Shown: positions 1 through 7,907 of the stretch, piece by piece
Layout: every line of letters begins with the position of its first letter
Position numbering within the stretch: position 1 is the first letter of the stretch
Source: Leptothoe sp034932105
Lineage (GTDB): Bacteria > Cyanobacteriota > Cyanobacteriia > Phormidesmidales > Phormidesmidaceae
Assembly (NCBI RefSeq): GCF_034932105.1
Contig: NZ_JAYGIG010000015.1
Location: 1-64,000, forward strand
Length of the DNA stretch: 64,000 bases
Reading direction: 5' to 3'
Made by a program: the position numbers and the translations under genes
The notes under the pieces: model-generated
Databases searched by the model: none
Told to the model about the DNA's origin: nothing
The model's input: the letters and a program-made list of their open reading frames with translations, nothing else

Positions 1-274
1 GATCTTTGGCACTGACATGGGGCGTTTGCGAGCTGTCGAACAGAAAATTGACCATGCCGATCGCATGGGTGATCCCACAGGCCCAGGTCTTGGCCTGTCC
101 CTTTTCCAGGGGTGAAGGACGCTTACGGCAGAGGGCAGCCGTCGCTTGACGAATCAGTTGGACGTACTCGTCATTGAGATGCTGCCGCGCAAATTCGTCG
201 GTCAGTTCCACAATGCTATTAAACTTCGCTTCCATTGCCTTGGGGGCAGTTTCGGATTTTTTGGATTTAGCCAT
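1..274 (-). CDS. DUF6398-domain protein (C-terminus cut by window edge)
   Basis: Reading leftward from the ATG at 274, the frame stays open to the window edge, giving 91 residues. After a short basic Lys/Ser-rich leader come LTDEF, a conserved Cys-Arg-Lys-Arg-Pro-Ser block and GITHAIGMVNFLFDSSQTPH. These are typical of DUF6398, a helical domain of unknown function often found beside SEC-C or plasmid-type genes. No function can be assigned. The start is chosen because it directly precedes the conserved region and nothing useful lies upstream. Family assignment is by recognition of motifs only. Confidence 0.7.
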   Translation of the reverse strand, partial: MAKSKKSETAPKAMEAKFNSIVELTDEFARQHLNDEYVQLIRQATAALCRKRPSPLEKGQAKTWACGITHAIGMVNFLFDSSQTPHVSAKD

Positions 275-443
275 GCTCGTGAGAGTTTAGGGAGCCCGGT
301 CGGGGAACAGGTGAGGATAAGACTATGCAATCATTGTCGAGAGAATTTAGCAAATCCGCTCAATAGCTAAAACTAAGTTTGCGGCTACACCCAGACTGGG
401 TAACTCTGCTGGGGCTCACTATTACAAAATATCCGCCGCCACA

Positions 444-1010
444 CTACCCAGCTTGGCCATCAAGACCACGATATAAGTTTGAGATCGCAAACCTCAAGTC
501 AATGCTTTCAAGCAAAACATCATCACCAGCACCATAGATAACCGTTTCCCAGCTACCCGCCGATATGCGCCGACGACATTCCACTTGCTGAGTCTCCTGG
601 AAAATCAAAACATATTCTTCTAGGGAGTCAAGCTGTTGATAATCCTCAAATTTATCACCCAAATCAAACGCTTTGGTACCAGGTGAACGCACTTCAACAA
701 CCAACTTAGGATATCGCTTAATGTAACGGTCAGTTTTATCTCTTGGATCACAGGTAACAAACGCATCGGGATAATAATAAAAATCATCCTGGTAGTTGAC
801 TTTCACATTACCAGAGTGAAATCGACAATTAGACGAGTCACCAAACTGATTGTCAATTAACTTGAGGAGATTGAATGCGATCCGATCGTGGTTATCCGTA
901 CCACCCGCCATTGCATACACCAATCCACGTCGATATTCATGACGGACTGGGCTATCCCGTTCAATGTCGAGATAGTCCTTAGGACTGATGTAGTGGGGGA
1001 CAGCAATCAT
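444..1010 (-). CDS. Uma2 family (DUF820) restriction-endonuclease-fold protein
   Basis: A 188-residue protein with the Uma2 layout: an N-terminal SPKDYLDIERDSPVRHEYRRG block, a central YYPDAFVTCD motif and then KLVVEVRSPGTKAFD. The Asp of the PD motif, the Glu of VEVRSP and Lys/Asp residues further on are the presumed metal-binding set of the PD-(D/E)XK fold. Uma2 proteins are greatly expanded in cyanobacteria, and their substrate is not established. The length is normal for the family and no disruption is seen. Its placement at the edge of a region rich in nuclease genes and mobile-element debris fits an accessory gene. Confidence 0.88.
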   Translation of the reverse strand: MIAVPHYISPKDYLDIERDSPVRHEYRRGLVYAMAGGTDNHDRIAFNLLKLIDNQFGDSSNCRFHSGNVKVNYQDDFYYYPDAFVTCDPRDKTDRYIKRYPKLVVEVRSPGTKAFDLGDKFEDYQQLDSLEEYVLIFQETQQVECRRRISAGSWETVIYGAGDDVLLESIDLRFAISNLYRGLDGQAG

Positions 1011-1206
1011 TGAATGATCCGATGGTTTAACCTTATTGGTCTATTTTAGCGAACTGGCCAGTTTGCGATCGCGTTATATAAACCGGGTAAGTGCAGAACT
1101 TAACGCATGGCACCTACGACCCTGCCAACCCATCGAACGTTTGTTTTGCAATTGGTTTGACGTAGTTTTTGTATGCGCGGTCTTGGATTCATGTGCCTGC
1201 ACAGAC

Positions 1207-1428
1207 GAATAAGGGGATTAGGGGGTGCGAATAAGGGGATTAGGGGGTGCGATCGCATGTTTACTTGGCTTGAGGGGTGCGATCGAGTGTTTACTTGGCT
1301 TGAGGGGTGCGATCGAGTGTTTACTTGGCTTAAGGGGTGCGATCGCATGTTTACTTGGCTTAAGGGGTGCGATCGCATGTTTACTTGACTTGAGGGGTGC
1401 GATCGCATATTTCCTAACCTATCAGGGG
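1207..1428. repeat. Tandem repeat block: two 22-bp units, then six 30-bp HIP1-containing units
   Basis: Two exact 22-bp units occupy 1207-1228 and 1229-1250. Six 30-bp units start at 1249, 1279, 1309, 1339, 1369 and 1399; the last is degenerate. Most units begin with GCGATCGC, the HIP1 octamer, or the variant GCGATCGA. Because 30 is a multiple of three, open frames run through on both strands and give spurious repetitive ORFs. The units abut directly with no unique spacers, so this is not a CRISPR array. The block fills part of the 1011-1578 intergenic stretch, where no gene is otherwise supported. Confidence 0.9.
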
Positions 1429-1578
1429 TAGCTTTGGGTAGTCACCTCACCAATAAATTCGCTTAAGGAAGAAAATTCCAGATAGCATAACCACAACCCA
1501 ACAAGCAGCTCTGCACCTCCAGCACCTTAAAATTGCAGCCCTATAGCCATAGCCAGCAACCCTCTACCCCGTCGATCA

Positions 1579-2730
1579 ATGCAGTCACAGCCATTGAACC
1601 TACCCCTTTCAGAAACGTTAAATATCTCAGCCCTATCCAGGCTTTTTGTAGACACCACGAACTCCTACAAATACCTGTTCTTCCTATCGTTGCTAGATAT
1701 CCTATGCAGACGTCATTTTGACACCCAGGCCCCCATCAGTTTTCAAGAGCTAATTATCGAGATGCTGGCCAATGCCTGGTATCCCCACACATTTTTCAAA
1801 CTATCCTTTGGTACCCAAGACAAAATCGCCAAAAAGCTAGACTCTCTGGACCTGGTGGTCACAGACAAAATCTTTCAGTTTCAGGACCCAGACAAAAAAC
1901 TGCTCAGACAAACCATTGCCAATCAAAACCTCAAAGACGCCATCTCCCAACTGCGCCGATACGTTCCCTTTCGTTTGATTATCCCCTTCCTGGAAACAGA
2001 ATTAGATGGCATCAGTCGCGGCAAAGGCAATCAAATCGATATGGCCATTCCCACCATTGCAGAACGATGTTTTGAGAGCTGTAAACCTCTTTATAAGTTT
2101 GACTCAGCCCAGCATAAAGATTGCCATGGGATTATTGTTCATCCCGATTGGGCCAGCTACCTGGAACAACACTACAAAGTAATCCGTGGGTGGGCAGCCT
2201 GGGAATGGCTGATTTACATGCAACGTCGTAATCCTTGTACGCCAGCAATTTCCAGCAAGCTATTTATGCCAGTCAAGCGCGATTCGCTGAATAAGCAAAC
2301 GGCTTACTGGCGAACGGTGCTCAAGTCTCAGTCGCTATATTGCATTTATTCTGATCGCCCGATTGATACCAGTAAGTTCTCATTAGACCACTACCTACCC
2401 TGGTCGTTTGTGGCCCATGATCAGGGATGGAACTTGATTCCCACATTGCCAGAAGTAAATTCTTCAAAATCGAATAATCTACCTGCCGATCAGTATTTTA
2501 GAAAATTTGTGGAGCTACAGCATATTGGATTAACGGTTACCCATCAGACGCTCTCTGATGGGAAATGGACTCGTCAAATAGAGCCATATATTAATGATTT
2601 GGGTATTGGCTGTGAGAGCTATCTGCTGGATGTAGACAAGCTGCATAATGCCTATGAGAAAGTGATGATGCCACTGATCACGCTAGCGTCTAGCCAGGGG
2701 TTTGCAAAAAATTGGCTCTATTCAAGTTAG
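1579..2730 (+). CDS. HNH endonuclease domain protein, probable defence or restriction nuclease
   Basis: A 383-residue protein. The N-terminal ~200 residues are helical (SYKYLFFLSLLDIL) with no recognised domain. The C-terminal third has an HNH core: LYCIYSDRPID followed by D270-H271, N285 in WNLIP, and N294 in an NSSKSN segment. This is the His-Asn-Asn pattern of the beta-beta-alpha-metal nuclease fold, and D270-H271 should bind metal and activate water. A Cys-X-X-Ser replaces the usual Cys-X-X-Cys knuckle. The ATG at 1579 gives a full-length frame. The next gene, 273 bp downstream on the same strand, is an Mrr-type nuclease, which suggests a small DNA-restriction cluster. The target is unknown. 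Confidence 0.8.
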   Translation: MQSQPLNLPLSETLNISALSRLFVDTTNSYKYLFFLSLLDILCRRHFDTQAPISFQELIIEMLANAWYPHTFFKLSFGTQDKIAKKLDSLDLVVTDKIFQFQDPDKKLLRQTIANQNLKDAISQLRRYVPFRLIIPFLETELDGISRGKGNQIDMAIPTIAERCFESCKPLYKFDSAQHKDCHGIIVHPDWASYLEQHYKVIRGWAAWEWLIYMQRRNPCTPAISSKLFMPVKRDSLNKQTAYWRTVLKSQSLYCIYSDRPIDTSKFSLDHYLPWSFVAHDQGWNLIPTLPEVNSSKSNNLPADQYFRKFVELQHIGLTVTHQTLSDGKWTRQIEPYINDLGIGCESYLLDVDKLHNAYEKVMMPLITLASSQGFAKNWLYSS

Positions 2731-3003
2731 GAATTTTATGTGGGTAGGACGTCACCTCCTGGGGACTAATAAGATTAACCGGCAACCTTAGGCCGTACCT
2801 AACGGCCTAAATCTTGAGATCGCACCCACTCCCTTCATCTATCCACACTCGGCCCCTCCCCTCCACCCAAACTTGCCTACGCAGCATTGCTTAAAAAACA
2901 CTAATTATTTCAATTTCTTTTGATTTTAAAGCTGACTATAAGGAACTGCTCGGGATACCTATTTAATAGACGAGCTAAACCAAATTACGGATCATAGCGC
3001 TGA

Positions 3004-4485
3004 ATGGGCGAAGCAACTGACACCTTACAAGCACAATTCGCACCACTGCCGTTTGCGGATGCAGCTGCCAAGGTGCTGGAGTTGAGCAGTTGTCCTCTCC
3101 ACTATCGAGACATCACTGAGCAGGCATTGACCCAAAACCTGATTCAGACAGATGGCAAAACCCCAGAAGCGTCACTTAATGCAGTCATCTCAGTAGATAT
3201 CAAGCAAAAAGGTTCTCAGAGCCGGTTTGTCCGGGTGCGGCCTGGTGTCTTTGGCTTACAGATCTGGGGGCTGGAACCTTTGGCTGTGGTTTCACCGGGG
3301 ACTGCGGACGAGGAAAATCGTCGGGTACGGATTCCCCATTTTCCATTCTATGATGAGCTGCGGCTGGTACTGCCTATCTGGAATGGACGGCCCAGGTCGC
3401 AAATTACAGGACTGCGGGCCACCATTGCCAAGCTGCGGGGTAGTCCGCAGGAGCCGGGAGATTGGACCAGGCCGGATGAATGGATTCCTGAGCGTTTGCA
3501 AGGGGATGATCGCAACTTAGCAGAGGCCATTTGGCAGAAGACCAAAGGTAGGGTGAACCCGCGTCATGTTTATGGTCATTGGTTGCTGGCCTGTGCCTAT
3601 CGGTTGCTGGTTGAAGATAGCAGCGGCTACATGGTGCTGACTGAGCGGGGTCAGGATTTCGTAGATAATCCTTTTGGGGATGCGGTTTCCCTGGTGGATG
3701 AGCAGGAGGGGGTGCTGAAAATTCTGACCATTGCAGCGGAGAAAGGCACCGGACGACGGGCTGATTTTATTCCTGACTGGTCGGATTATCTAAAGCGCTA
3801 CTCCCGCTATGGCACAGATAGCACCATCAAGGACACCCTGGGGCGCAGGCTACAGAGCCTTTTAGAGCGGGGGTTGCTGGCTAAAACGGGCACGACCTAT
3901 GGCATTACGGATGAGGGCTTAGCCTATCTTAGGCAAACGGGCGGGGCAGAAGATGCGGATACCTCGGGTGAGCTACAGGAAATTTTGCAGCTGATTAAGC
4001 AGCAGAAGGCATCGGTGCGGGCTAGTATGCAGGAGTTGCTGGCAACGATGGACCCGATTGCCTTTGAGCATTTGATCAAGCAGCTGCTGGAAGCGATGAA
4101 CTATCAGAATGTGACGGTGACGGCACCCTCGAATGATAAGGGGGTGGATGTAGTGGCTGACATTGAGCTGGGGATTACGTCGGTGCGGGAGGTGGTGCAG
4201 GCGAAGCGCCAGAAGAGCAATGTGCAGCGGACGGTACTGGATGCGTTGCGGGGATCGCTCTATCGGTTTCAGGCGGTGCGAGGCACGATTATTACGACGG
4301 CAAATTTTTCTAAAGGGGCGATGCAGGTGGCGTTTGAGCCGGGGGCTCCGCCGATTACGTTGATTAATGGCGATAAGCTGATTGATTTGCTGATTGAGTA
4401 CGGAATTGGGGTGAGAACCCGCTCAGTGGAGGTATTGGAGTTAGATGCGGATGCTTTTGCCCAAATGGAAGATAGTGTAGATTAA
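3004..4485 (+). CDS. HARE-HTH / Mrr-type restriction endonuclease
   Basis: A 493-residue protein in three parts. Residues ~15-85 resemble a HARE-HTH winged helix (FADAAAKVLELSS, then PLHYRDITEQAL). Residues ~90-320 form helical, winged-helix-like linkers. Residues ~346-470 form an Mrr catalytic domain of the PD-(D/E)XK fold: E355, D382 (GVDVVAD) and Q399-A-K401 (VVQAKR), followed by TIITTANFSKGA. All expected catalytic positions are present. Mrr enzymes cut DNA in response to modified or foreign sequence, and the HARE domain is proposed to sense base modification. No methylase lies beside it, so a type IV (modification-dependent) role is likelier than a classical R-M system. It follows the HNH gene on the same strand. 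Confidence 0.88.
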   Translation: MGEATDTLQAQFAPLPFADAAAKVLELSSCPLHYRDITEQALTQNLIQTDGKTPEASLNAVISVDIKQKGSQSRFVRVRPGVFGLQIWGLEPLAVVSPGTADEENRRVRIPHFPFYDELRLVLPIWNGRPRSQITGLRATIAKLRGSPQEPGDWTRPDEWIPERLQGDDRNLAEAIWQKTKGRVNPRHVYGHWLLACAYRLLVEDSSGYMVLTERGQDFVDNPFGDAVSLVDEQEGVLKILTIAAEKGTGRRADFIPDWSDYLKRYSRYGTDSTIKDTLGRRLQSLLERGLLAKTGTTYGITDEGLAYLRQTGGAEDADTSGELQEILQLIKQQKASVRASMQELLATMDPIAFEHLIKQLLEAMNYQNVTVTAPSNDKGVDVVADIELGITSVREVVQAKRQKSNVQRTVLDALRGSLYRFQAVRGTIITTANFSKGAMQVAFEPGAPPITLINGDKLIDLLIEYGIGVRTRSVEVLELDADAFAQMEDSVD

Positions 4486-4513
4486 AACTTCAAAACACCA
4501 TATAGATCACAGC

Positions 4514-5042
4514 CTAACGTTCCATTCCCTGCGATTTCACCGTCCCTGTTGATATCTGCAACGACTGAATCGACTGCACCTGAGCCACCGTGCCCTTAGC
4601 ATACTGATCCAACGACCCCGCATCCATCCCTTTCACCCCCTGCTGAAACTGAGCATACGGCCCCTGATACAACAAATGAGTCACCGCCTCAGCCGACTCC
4701 CCAGCCCTCAGCGCCGTCGCCATCACCTGTTGGTCCAACTGAATCGCCGCCAGGTCAATACTCACAGACTCCCGATACAAATCAGCATAGCTCTGAATTT
4801 TCCCAGTCACCGCATTTGCATATTCCGTATACCGCTGCTTCTGAGCCGTATCCACCTGAGTCTTAACATAGTACAGTAGCTTAGGCAGAGCCGCCTTCTT
4901 CTCCTCTGGCGATTGCCCCCTCGTCTCACACTGCACATAGGGTCCCTGGGCAACAAACTGAATCACCTGCCGGGGAGAATGCCCCGCCTGTAACGCCACC
5001 TGAGCAACCGTGCGGTCCAGCTGTTGAGCTGTCTGTTAATCC
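4514..5042 (-). pseudogene. 5'-truncated copy of the helical-repeat gene at 7164-7898
   Basis: Bases 4551-5042 are nearly identical to 7219-7710, in the same orientation. The copy lacks the first ~66 codons, and similarity stops abruptly at 5042, next to the integrase remnant. At the break the expected Gln codon CAA is TAA. The longest remaining frame starts with GTG at 4999 and gives 161 residues, including both internal repeats. The last 15 codons diverge from the full copy (ending STGTVKSQGMER). No adapter gene precedes it, unlike the intact copy. It is probably a non-functional product of recombination, though a short repeat protein could still be made. Confidence 0.85.
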
Positions 5043-5191
5043 TAGTGTTTCCAGATGATTACGCGACTGCCAGGACGGCAAAGTCTAAAGACTTGTCCAA
5101 GGTTGCAGGCCTTGGCTAATTTTGCGGGAATTGATGTGGACCTGCTGACGTATCAGGGCAATTATGGACCTAGCAAGGTACAAGAGCGAGA

Positions 5192-5358
5192 CCTGACTTT
5201 TCCTGCTAAGTTCTACAACCGCCAAATATCAAGGATCTAAAATCAGCTTTGCTCTCAATAAGGTTGAATTATTGAGAATAGATCACGAACTTATAGGGGT
5301 TCCAGGTAGCGAAAATCAGGTAGGTTTTTAGCGCCAAAAGATAACGGGAAAAGTCAGG
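5192..5358. mobile_element. 167-bp MITE-like insertion inside the integrase remnant
   Basis: The ends are inverted repeats: CCTGACTTTTCCTG at 5192-5205 and CGGGAAAAGTCAGG at 5345-5358 (13 of 14 positions complementary). The insert is flanked by the direct repeat AGCGAGA at 5185-5191 and 5359-5365, a plausible target duplication. Removing the insert and one flank copy (174 bp) restores the integrase frame. No coding capacity is seen inside. The boundary is ambiguous by a few bases because the following CCTG is shared with the target. Confidence 0.78.
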
Positions 5359-5543
5359 AGCGAGACCTGTCTTCTGATGATTTAATTGCTCATTGGAGAG
5401 AGCAAATTCCAAATCGAAACTGGCAGTGGGTTTATGGGATGATGGCTTCCTATGGTATTCGTCCCCATGAGATTTTCTTTTGCGAGTTTACAGATGAAGG
5501 CTTACAGGTTCTTAAGGGAAAAACGGCTCCCCGTCTTGTTTAT

Positions 5544-5585
5544 CAGGCCTTTTATCCAGAATGACAGGCCTTTTATCCAGAATGA
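5544..5585. repeat. 21-bp perfect tandem duplication
   Basis: CAGGCCTTTTATCCAGAATGA occurs at 5544-5564 and again at 5565-5585. Its length keeps the integrase frame, but each copy ends in TGA. The ancestral codon was probably the TGG of a YPEW motif. Confidence 0.9.
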
Positions 5586-5681
5586 GTGGAGCGGTGGCAC
5601 CTGACTACGATGTGCAGGCCCAACGTAAATGCCGAATACTCATAGCAGTATCAGCATAGGGCGCATTGTAGACCTTGAAAA

Positions 5682-5955
5682 TTGACCTGTCTGAGTAAAG
5701 CGATCAGCATGAATTCTAAATCCCTTGCCCTGGAGGGATATTGGCCAGATTTTCTATTCATAATTACCTGGCTAACAGGTCCCTTGACTCAGACGAAAGA
5801 GGAGCGTTCTCAGCAAGGCAAACGGATGATTGGGTTAGGGGCTACTGCGCTGTGGGAGCTGTGGCAACGCATGGCCGCCGCTAAACAGTCTTCAACCGAA
5901 CGACTGGGTCGAAAGCGCCAAGCGGGTGGTGGTCGCAAAAAGGATGCCGAAGTCA
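5682..5955 (+). pseudogene. Transposase N-terminal remnant
   Basis: About 90 residues can be read, ending LWELWQRMAAA, then RLGRKRQAGGGRKKDAEVR. The basic GGGRK turn after a helical region is typical of the N-terminal DNA-binding part of IS5-like or DDE_Tnp_4-type transposases. The expected helix-turn-helix and the DDE catalytic domain are absent. A 100-bp inverted-repeat element starts at 5956, and the sequence beyond it does not continue the transposase. The start at 5682 is nominal. The IS family is uncertain. Confidence 0.5.
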
Positions 5956-6055
5956 GGCTCTTGGCCACTTTTGGTGATGTGTTAGCTGGAACACCAAATA
6001 TTGCGTGAGTCCAAATCGCTGTCATGCCGAGTTTCACCAAAAGTGGCCAAGAGCC
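5956..6055. mobile_element. 100-bp MITE-like element with 22-bp terminal inverted repeats
   Basis: The left end 5956-5977 reads GGCTCTTGGCCACTTTTGGT plus GA, and the right end 6034-6055 is its exact reverse complement. The core is 56 bp. The flanks carry the direct repeat CGAAGTCA at 5948-5955 and 6056-6063, extending to CGAAGTCAGG if shared bases are counted. The ends differ from those of the 5192-5358 element, so it is a second family. No coding capacity. A large hairpin in RNA is also possible. Confidence 0.8.
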
Positions 6056-6131
6056 CGAAGTCAGGTGAATACACACGCCCTTGCGCTCTCAACTACAATA
6101 AAAGAAAGAAAGTCTACTGAAATCCTTCGCC

Positions 6132-6818
6132 GTGGTATCCACTCGTCCACCGGTTATACCTATCCTCGAAAATGGCGATCACCTAAGCCGTGATGAATTT
6201 GAACGGCGGTATGCTGCCATGTCCCAGCTTAAAAAGGCGGAGTTAATTGAAGGAGTTGTCTACGTGCCTGCTGCTCTGCGATACCGAAAACATGGCAAAC
6301 CCCACAGTGACATCATGACCTGGCTCGGGGTGTATGCGGCACTGACTCCCGGTCTCGAAGCTGCTGATAATCCTACTGTACGTCTGGATCTTGATAATGA
6401 ACCACAGCCCGATGCCCTTCTAAGAATTAAGACCGCTTACGGCGGCCAATCGTCCATTAGTGAAGACGACTATGTTGAAGGTGCCCCAGAGTTAATTGTC
6501 GAAATTGCCAGCAGCAGTGCGGCCTATGATCTCCATGAGAAAAAGACTGTCTATAGACGCAATGGGGTACGGGAGTACATTATTTGGCAGGTGATTGATC
6601 AACGGCTAAGCTGGTTTCAGTTAGAGGCTGGAGAGTATATATTGCTATCACCCGATGCTCAAGGCATTAGTCACAGTCGTTTGTTTCCAGGTTTAGATTT
6701 GTCGGTGACTGCATTATTAGCAGGCGATGTTGCTACGGTCCTGACGGTGGTGCAACAGGGAATTGCTAGTGCTGACCATATTGCCTATAGGGATTGGCTT
6801 CAGAGTCAGTGCGGATAA
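6132..6818 (+). CDS. Uma2 family (DUF820) protein
   Basis: A 228-residue protein with the Uma2 plan: LSRDEFERRYAAM, KKAELIEGVVYV, a central block ending EPQPDALLRI, then APELIVEIASSSAAYDLHEK. The PDA Asp, the VEI Glu and the following Asp/Lys residues fit the PD-(D/E)XK metal site. It starts with GTG at 6132; no ATG lies closer to the conserved start. It is more distant from the Uma2 protein at 444-1010 than a recent duplicate would be. It lies 76 bp beyond the MITE-like element, in the region bracketed by the 492-bp direct repeats. Substrate unknown. Confidence 0.88.
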   Translation: MVSTRPPVIPILENGDHLSRDEFERRYAAMSQLKKAELIEGVVYVPAALRYRKHGKPHSDIMTWLGVYAALTPGLEAADNPTVRLDLDNEPQPDALLRIKTAYGGQSSISEDDYVEGAPELIVEIASSSAAYDLHEKKTVYRRNGVREYIIWQVIDQRLSWFQLEAGEYILLSPDAQGISHSRLFPGLDLSVTALLAGDVATVLTVVQQGIASADHIAYRDWLQSQCG

Positions 6819-7163
6819 ATGTGGCTCTGTTGCAAAAAGTTAACGAGGAGAGAATCTCCCTATCGACACCCCCCTGATTATACGGCTACTCCGAAGATTT
6901 CGTTTCAGCACCTTGGGATTGGCATCGGCTGCTTGATTGGCATCGGCAACGTTCTCGAGGATAGTCCCACAACTCGAAAAACTCGAACCAATACCTCCTA
7001 ACCCTTCATCAGGACTTTGATTGAGGACTGGTTAGGACATTCGAATGTCCTAATTTTGGAATTTGGAATTGCTGTTATCCCAGTTTCTCCCTGTTGATGA
7101 AAAATAAAGTGGCTGTTGCACCGGGTATATAATCAACCGGGTGAGGCGATCCCACTTGTTTTT
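6819..7163. other. Gene-free stretch with a palindrome
   Basis: No credible gene. A 60-codon frame at 6819-7001 lacks recognisable features. The only clear structure is the palindrome at 7032-7053. GGCTCTGTTGCAAAAAG near 6825 resembles an IS6-family end, but no matching end or transposase is visible. Confidence 0.5.
7032..7053. repeat. 22-bp perfect palindrome
   Basis: The half-site TTAGGACATTC is followed directly by its reverse complement GAATGTCCTAA. There is no loop and only a weak T-run after it, so it resembles a dimer-protein site or a cruciform more than a terminator. It lies beyond the 3' end of the minus-strand operon at 7164-8321 and 214 bp after the Uma2 gene. Confidence 0.75.
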
Positions 7164-7898
7164 TTATGATCGATCCAGGGATTGCGATTTCCTACGCCCA
7201 ACTCCACCCCTATCCCCCGATATCTGCAACGACTGAATCGACTGCACCTGAGCCACAGTCCCCTTAGCATACTGATCCAACGACCCCGCATCCATCCCCT
7301 TCACCCCCTGCTGAAACTGAGCATAGGGACCCTGATACAACAAATGAGTCACCGCCTCTGCCGACTCCCCAGCCCTCAGCGCCGCCGCCACCACCTGCTG
7401 GTCCAACTGAATCGCCGCCAGGTCACTACTCACAGACTCCCGATACAAATCAGCGTAGCTCTGAATTTTACCAGTCACCGCATTCGCATATTCCGTATAC
7501 CGCTGCTTCTGAGCCGTATCTACCTGCGTTTTAGCATAGTACAGTAGCTTAGGCAGCGCCGCCTTCTTCTCCTCTGGCGATTGCCCCCTCGTCTCACACT
7601 GCACATAGGGTCCCTGAGCCACAAACTGAATCACCTGCCGGGGAGAATGCCCCGCCTGTAACGCCACCTGAGCAACCGTGCGGTCCAGCTGTTGAGCCGT
7701 TTGTTGATCCTCAGGATCCTCACTCGCATAAGCCTGAAATAACGTCTGATAATCCTCAAAATTCACTCTTAAAGCCGCCTTCGCTAGAACTAAATACTGC
7801 TCTCTCGCCTGCTTTCCCTTTTCCGTATCAGGTTCACGAGGCACCAATGGAGCCTCTTCTGAAGTCGTTTCTTTGTCACTTTTAGGAGACTTTGCCAT
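7164..7898 (-). CDS. Helical protein with two internal ~31-residue repeats, unknown function
   Basis: Not a family with known function. From the longer GTG start at 7904 the frame has 246 residues; the ATG at 7898 is preferred because GGGAG sits five bases before it. After a charged, disordered-looking first 35 residues there are two similar blocks at ~72-102 (QLDRTVAQVALQAGHSPRQV...) and ~166-196 (QLDQQVVAAALRAGESAEAV...), each ending QGPY-x-Q. They are separated by a helical Lys/Gln-rich stretch. The start lies 9 bp after the stop of the adapter-like gene at 7908-8321, so the two form an operon. A truncated duplicate lies at 4514-5042. No membrane segment or signal peptide. Confidence 0.75.
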   Translation of the reverse strand: MAKSPKSDKETTSEEAPLVPREPDTEKGKQAREQYLVLAKAALRVNFEDYQTLFQAYASEDPEDQQTAQQLDRTVAQVALQAGHSPRQVIQFVAQGPYVQCETRGQSPEEKKAALPKLLYYAKTQVDTAQKQRYTEYANAVTGKIQSYADLYRESVSSDLAAIQLDQQVVAAALRAGESAEAVTHLLYQGPYAQFQQGVKGMDAGSLDQYAKGTVAQVQSIQSLQISGDRGGVGRRKSQSLDRS

Positions 7899-7907
7899 GA
7901 TCACTCC

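Larger units (their letters stand above)
5055..5640 (+). pseudogene. Broken tyrosine recombinase/integrase remnant
   Basis: Translation of 5055-5191 gives a segment ending GNYGPSKVQERD. The frame resumes at 5358 with ERDLSSDDLIAHWRE, then NWQWVYGMMASYGIRPHEI and LQVLKGKTAPR, and finally (V)ERWHL after a stop. This matches the core and early catalytic part of cyanobacterial phage-type integrases (YGIRPHE contains the first catalytic Arg). The N-terminus and the C-terminal His-X-X-Arg/Tyr part are missing. The gene is disrupted by a 167-bp insert (5192-5358), which brings a stop, and by a 21-bp tandem duplication at 5544-5585 whose units each end in TGA. It is clearly dead and marks an old integration event. 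Confidence 0.8.

Noticed and set aside
1249..1428. Possible CRISPR array
   Set aside because: Units abut without unique spacers and no cas genes are near.
1100..1431. Repetitive ORFs on both strands over the 30-bp repeats
   Set aside because: They arise only because the unit length is a multiple of three; no ribosome site or non-repeat domain.
6823..6845. IS6-family terminal end (GGCTCTGTTGCAAA-like)
   Set aside because: No matching second end, target duplication or transposase was found.
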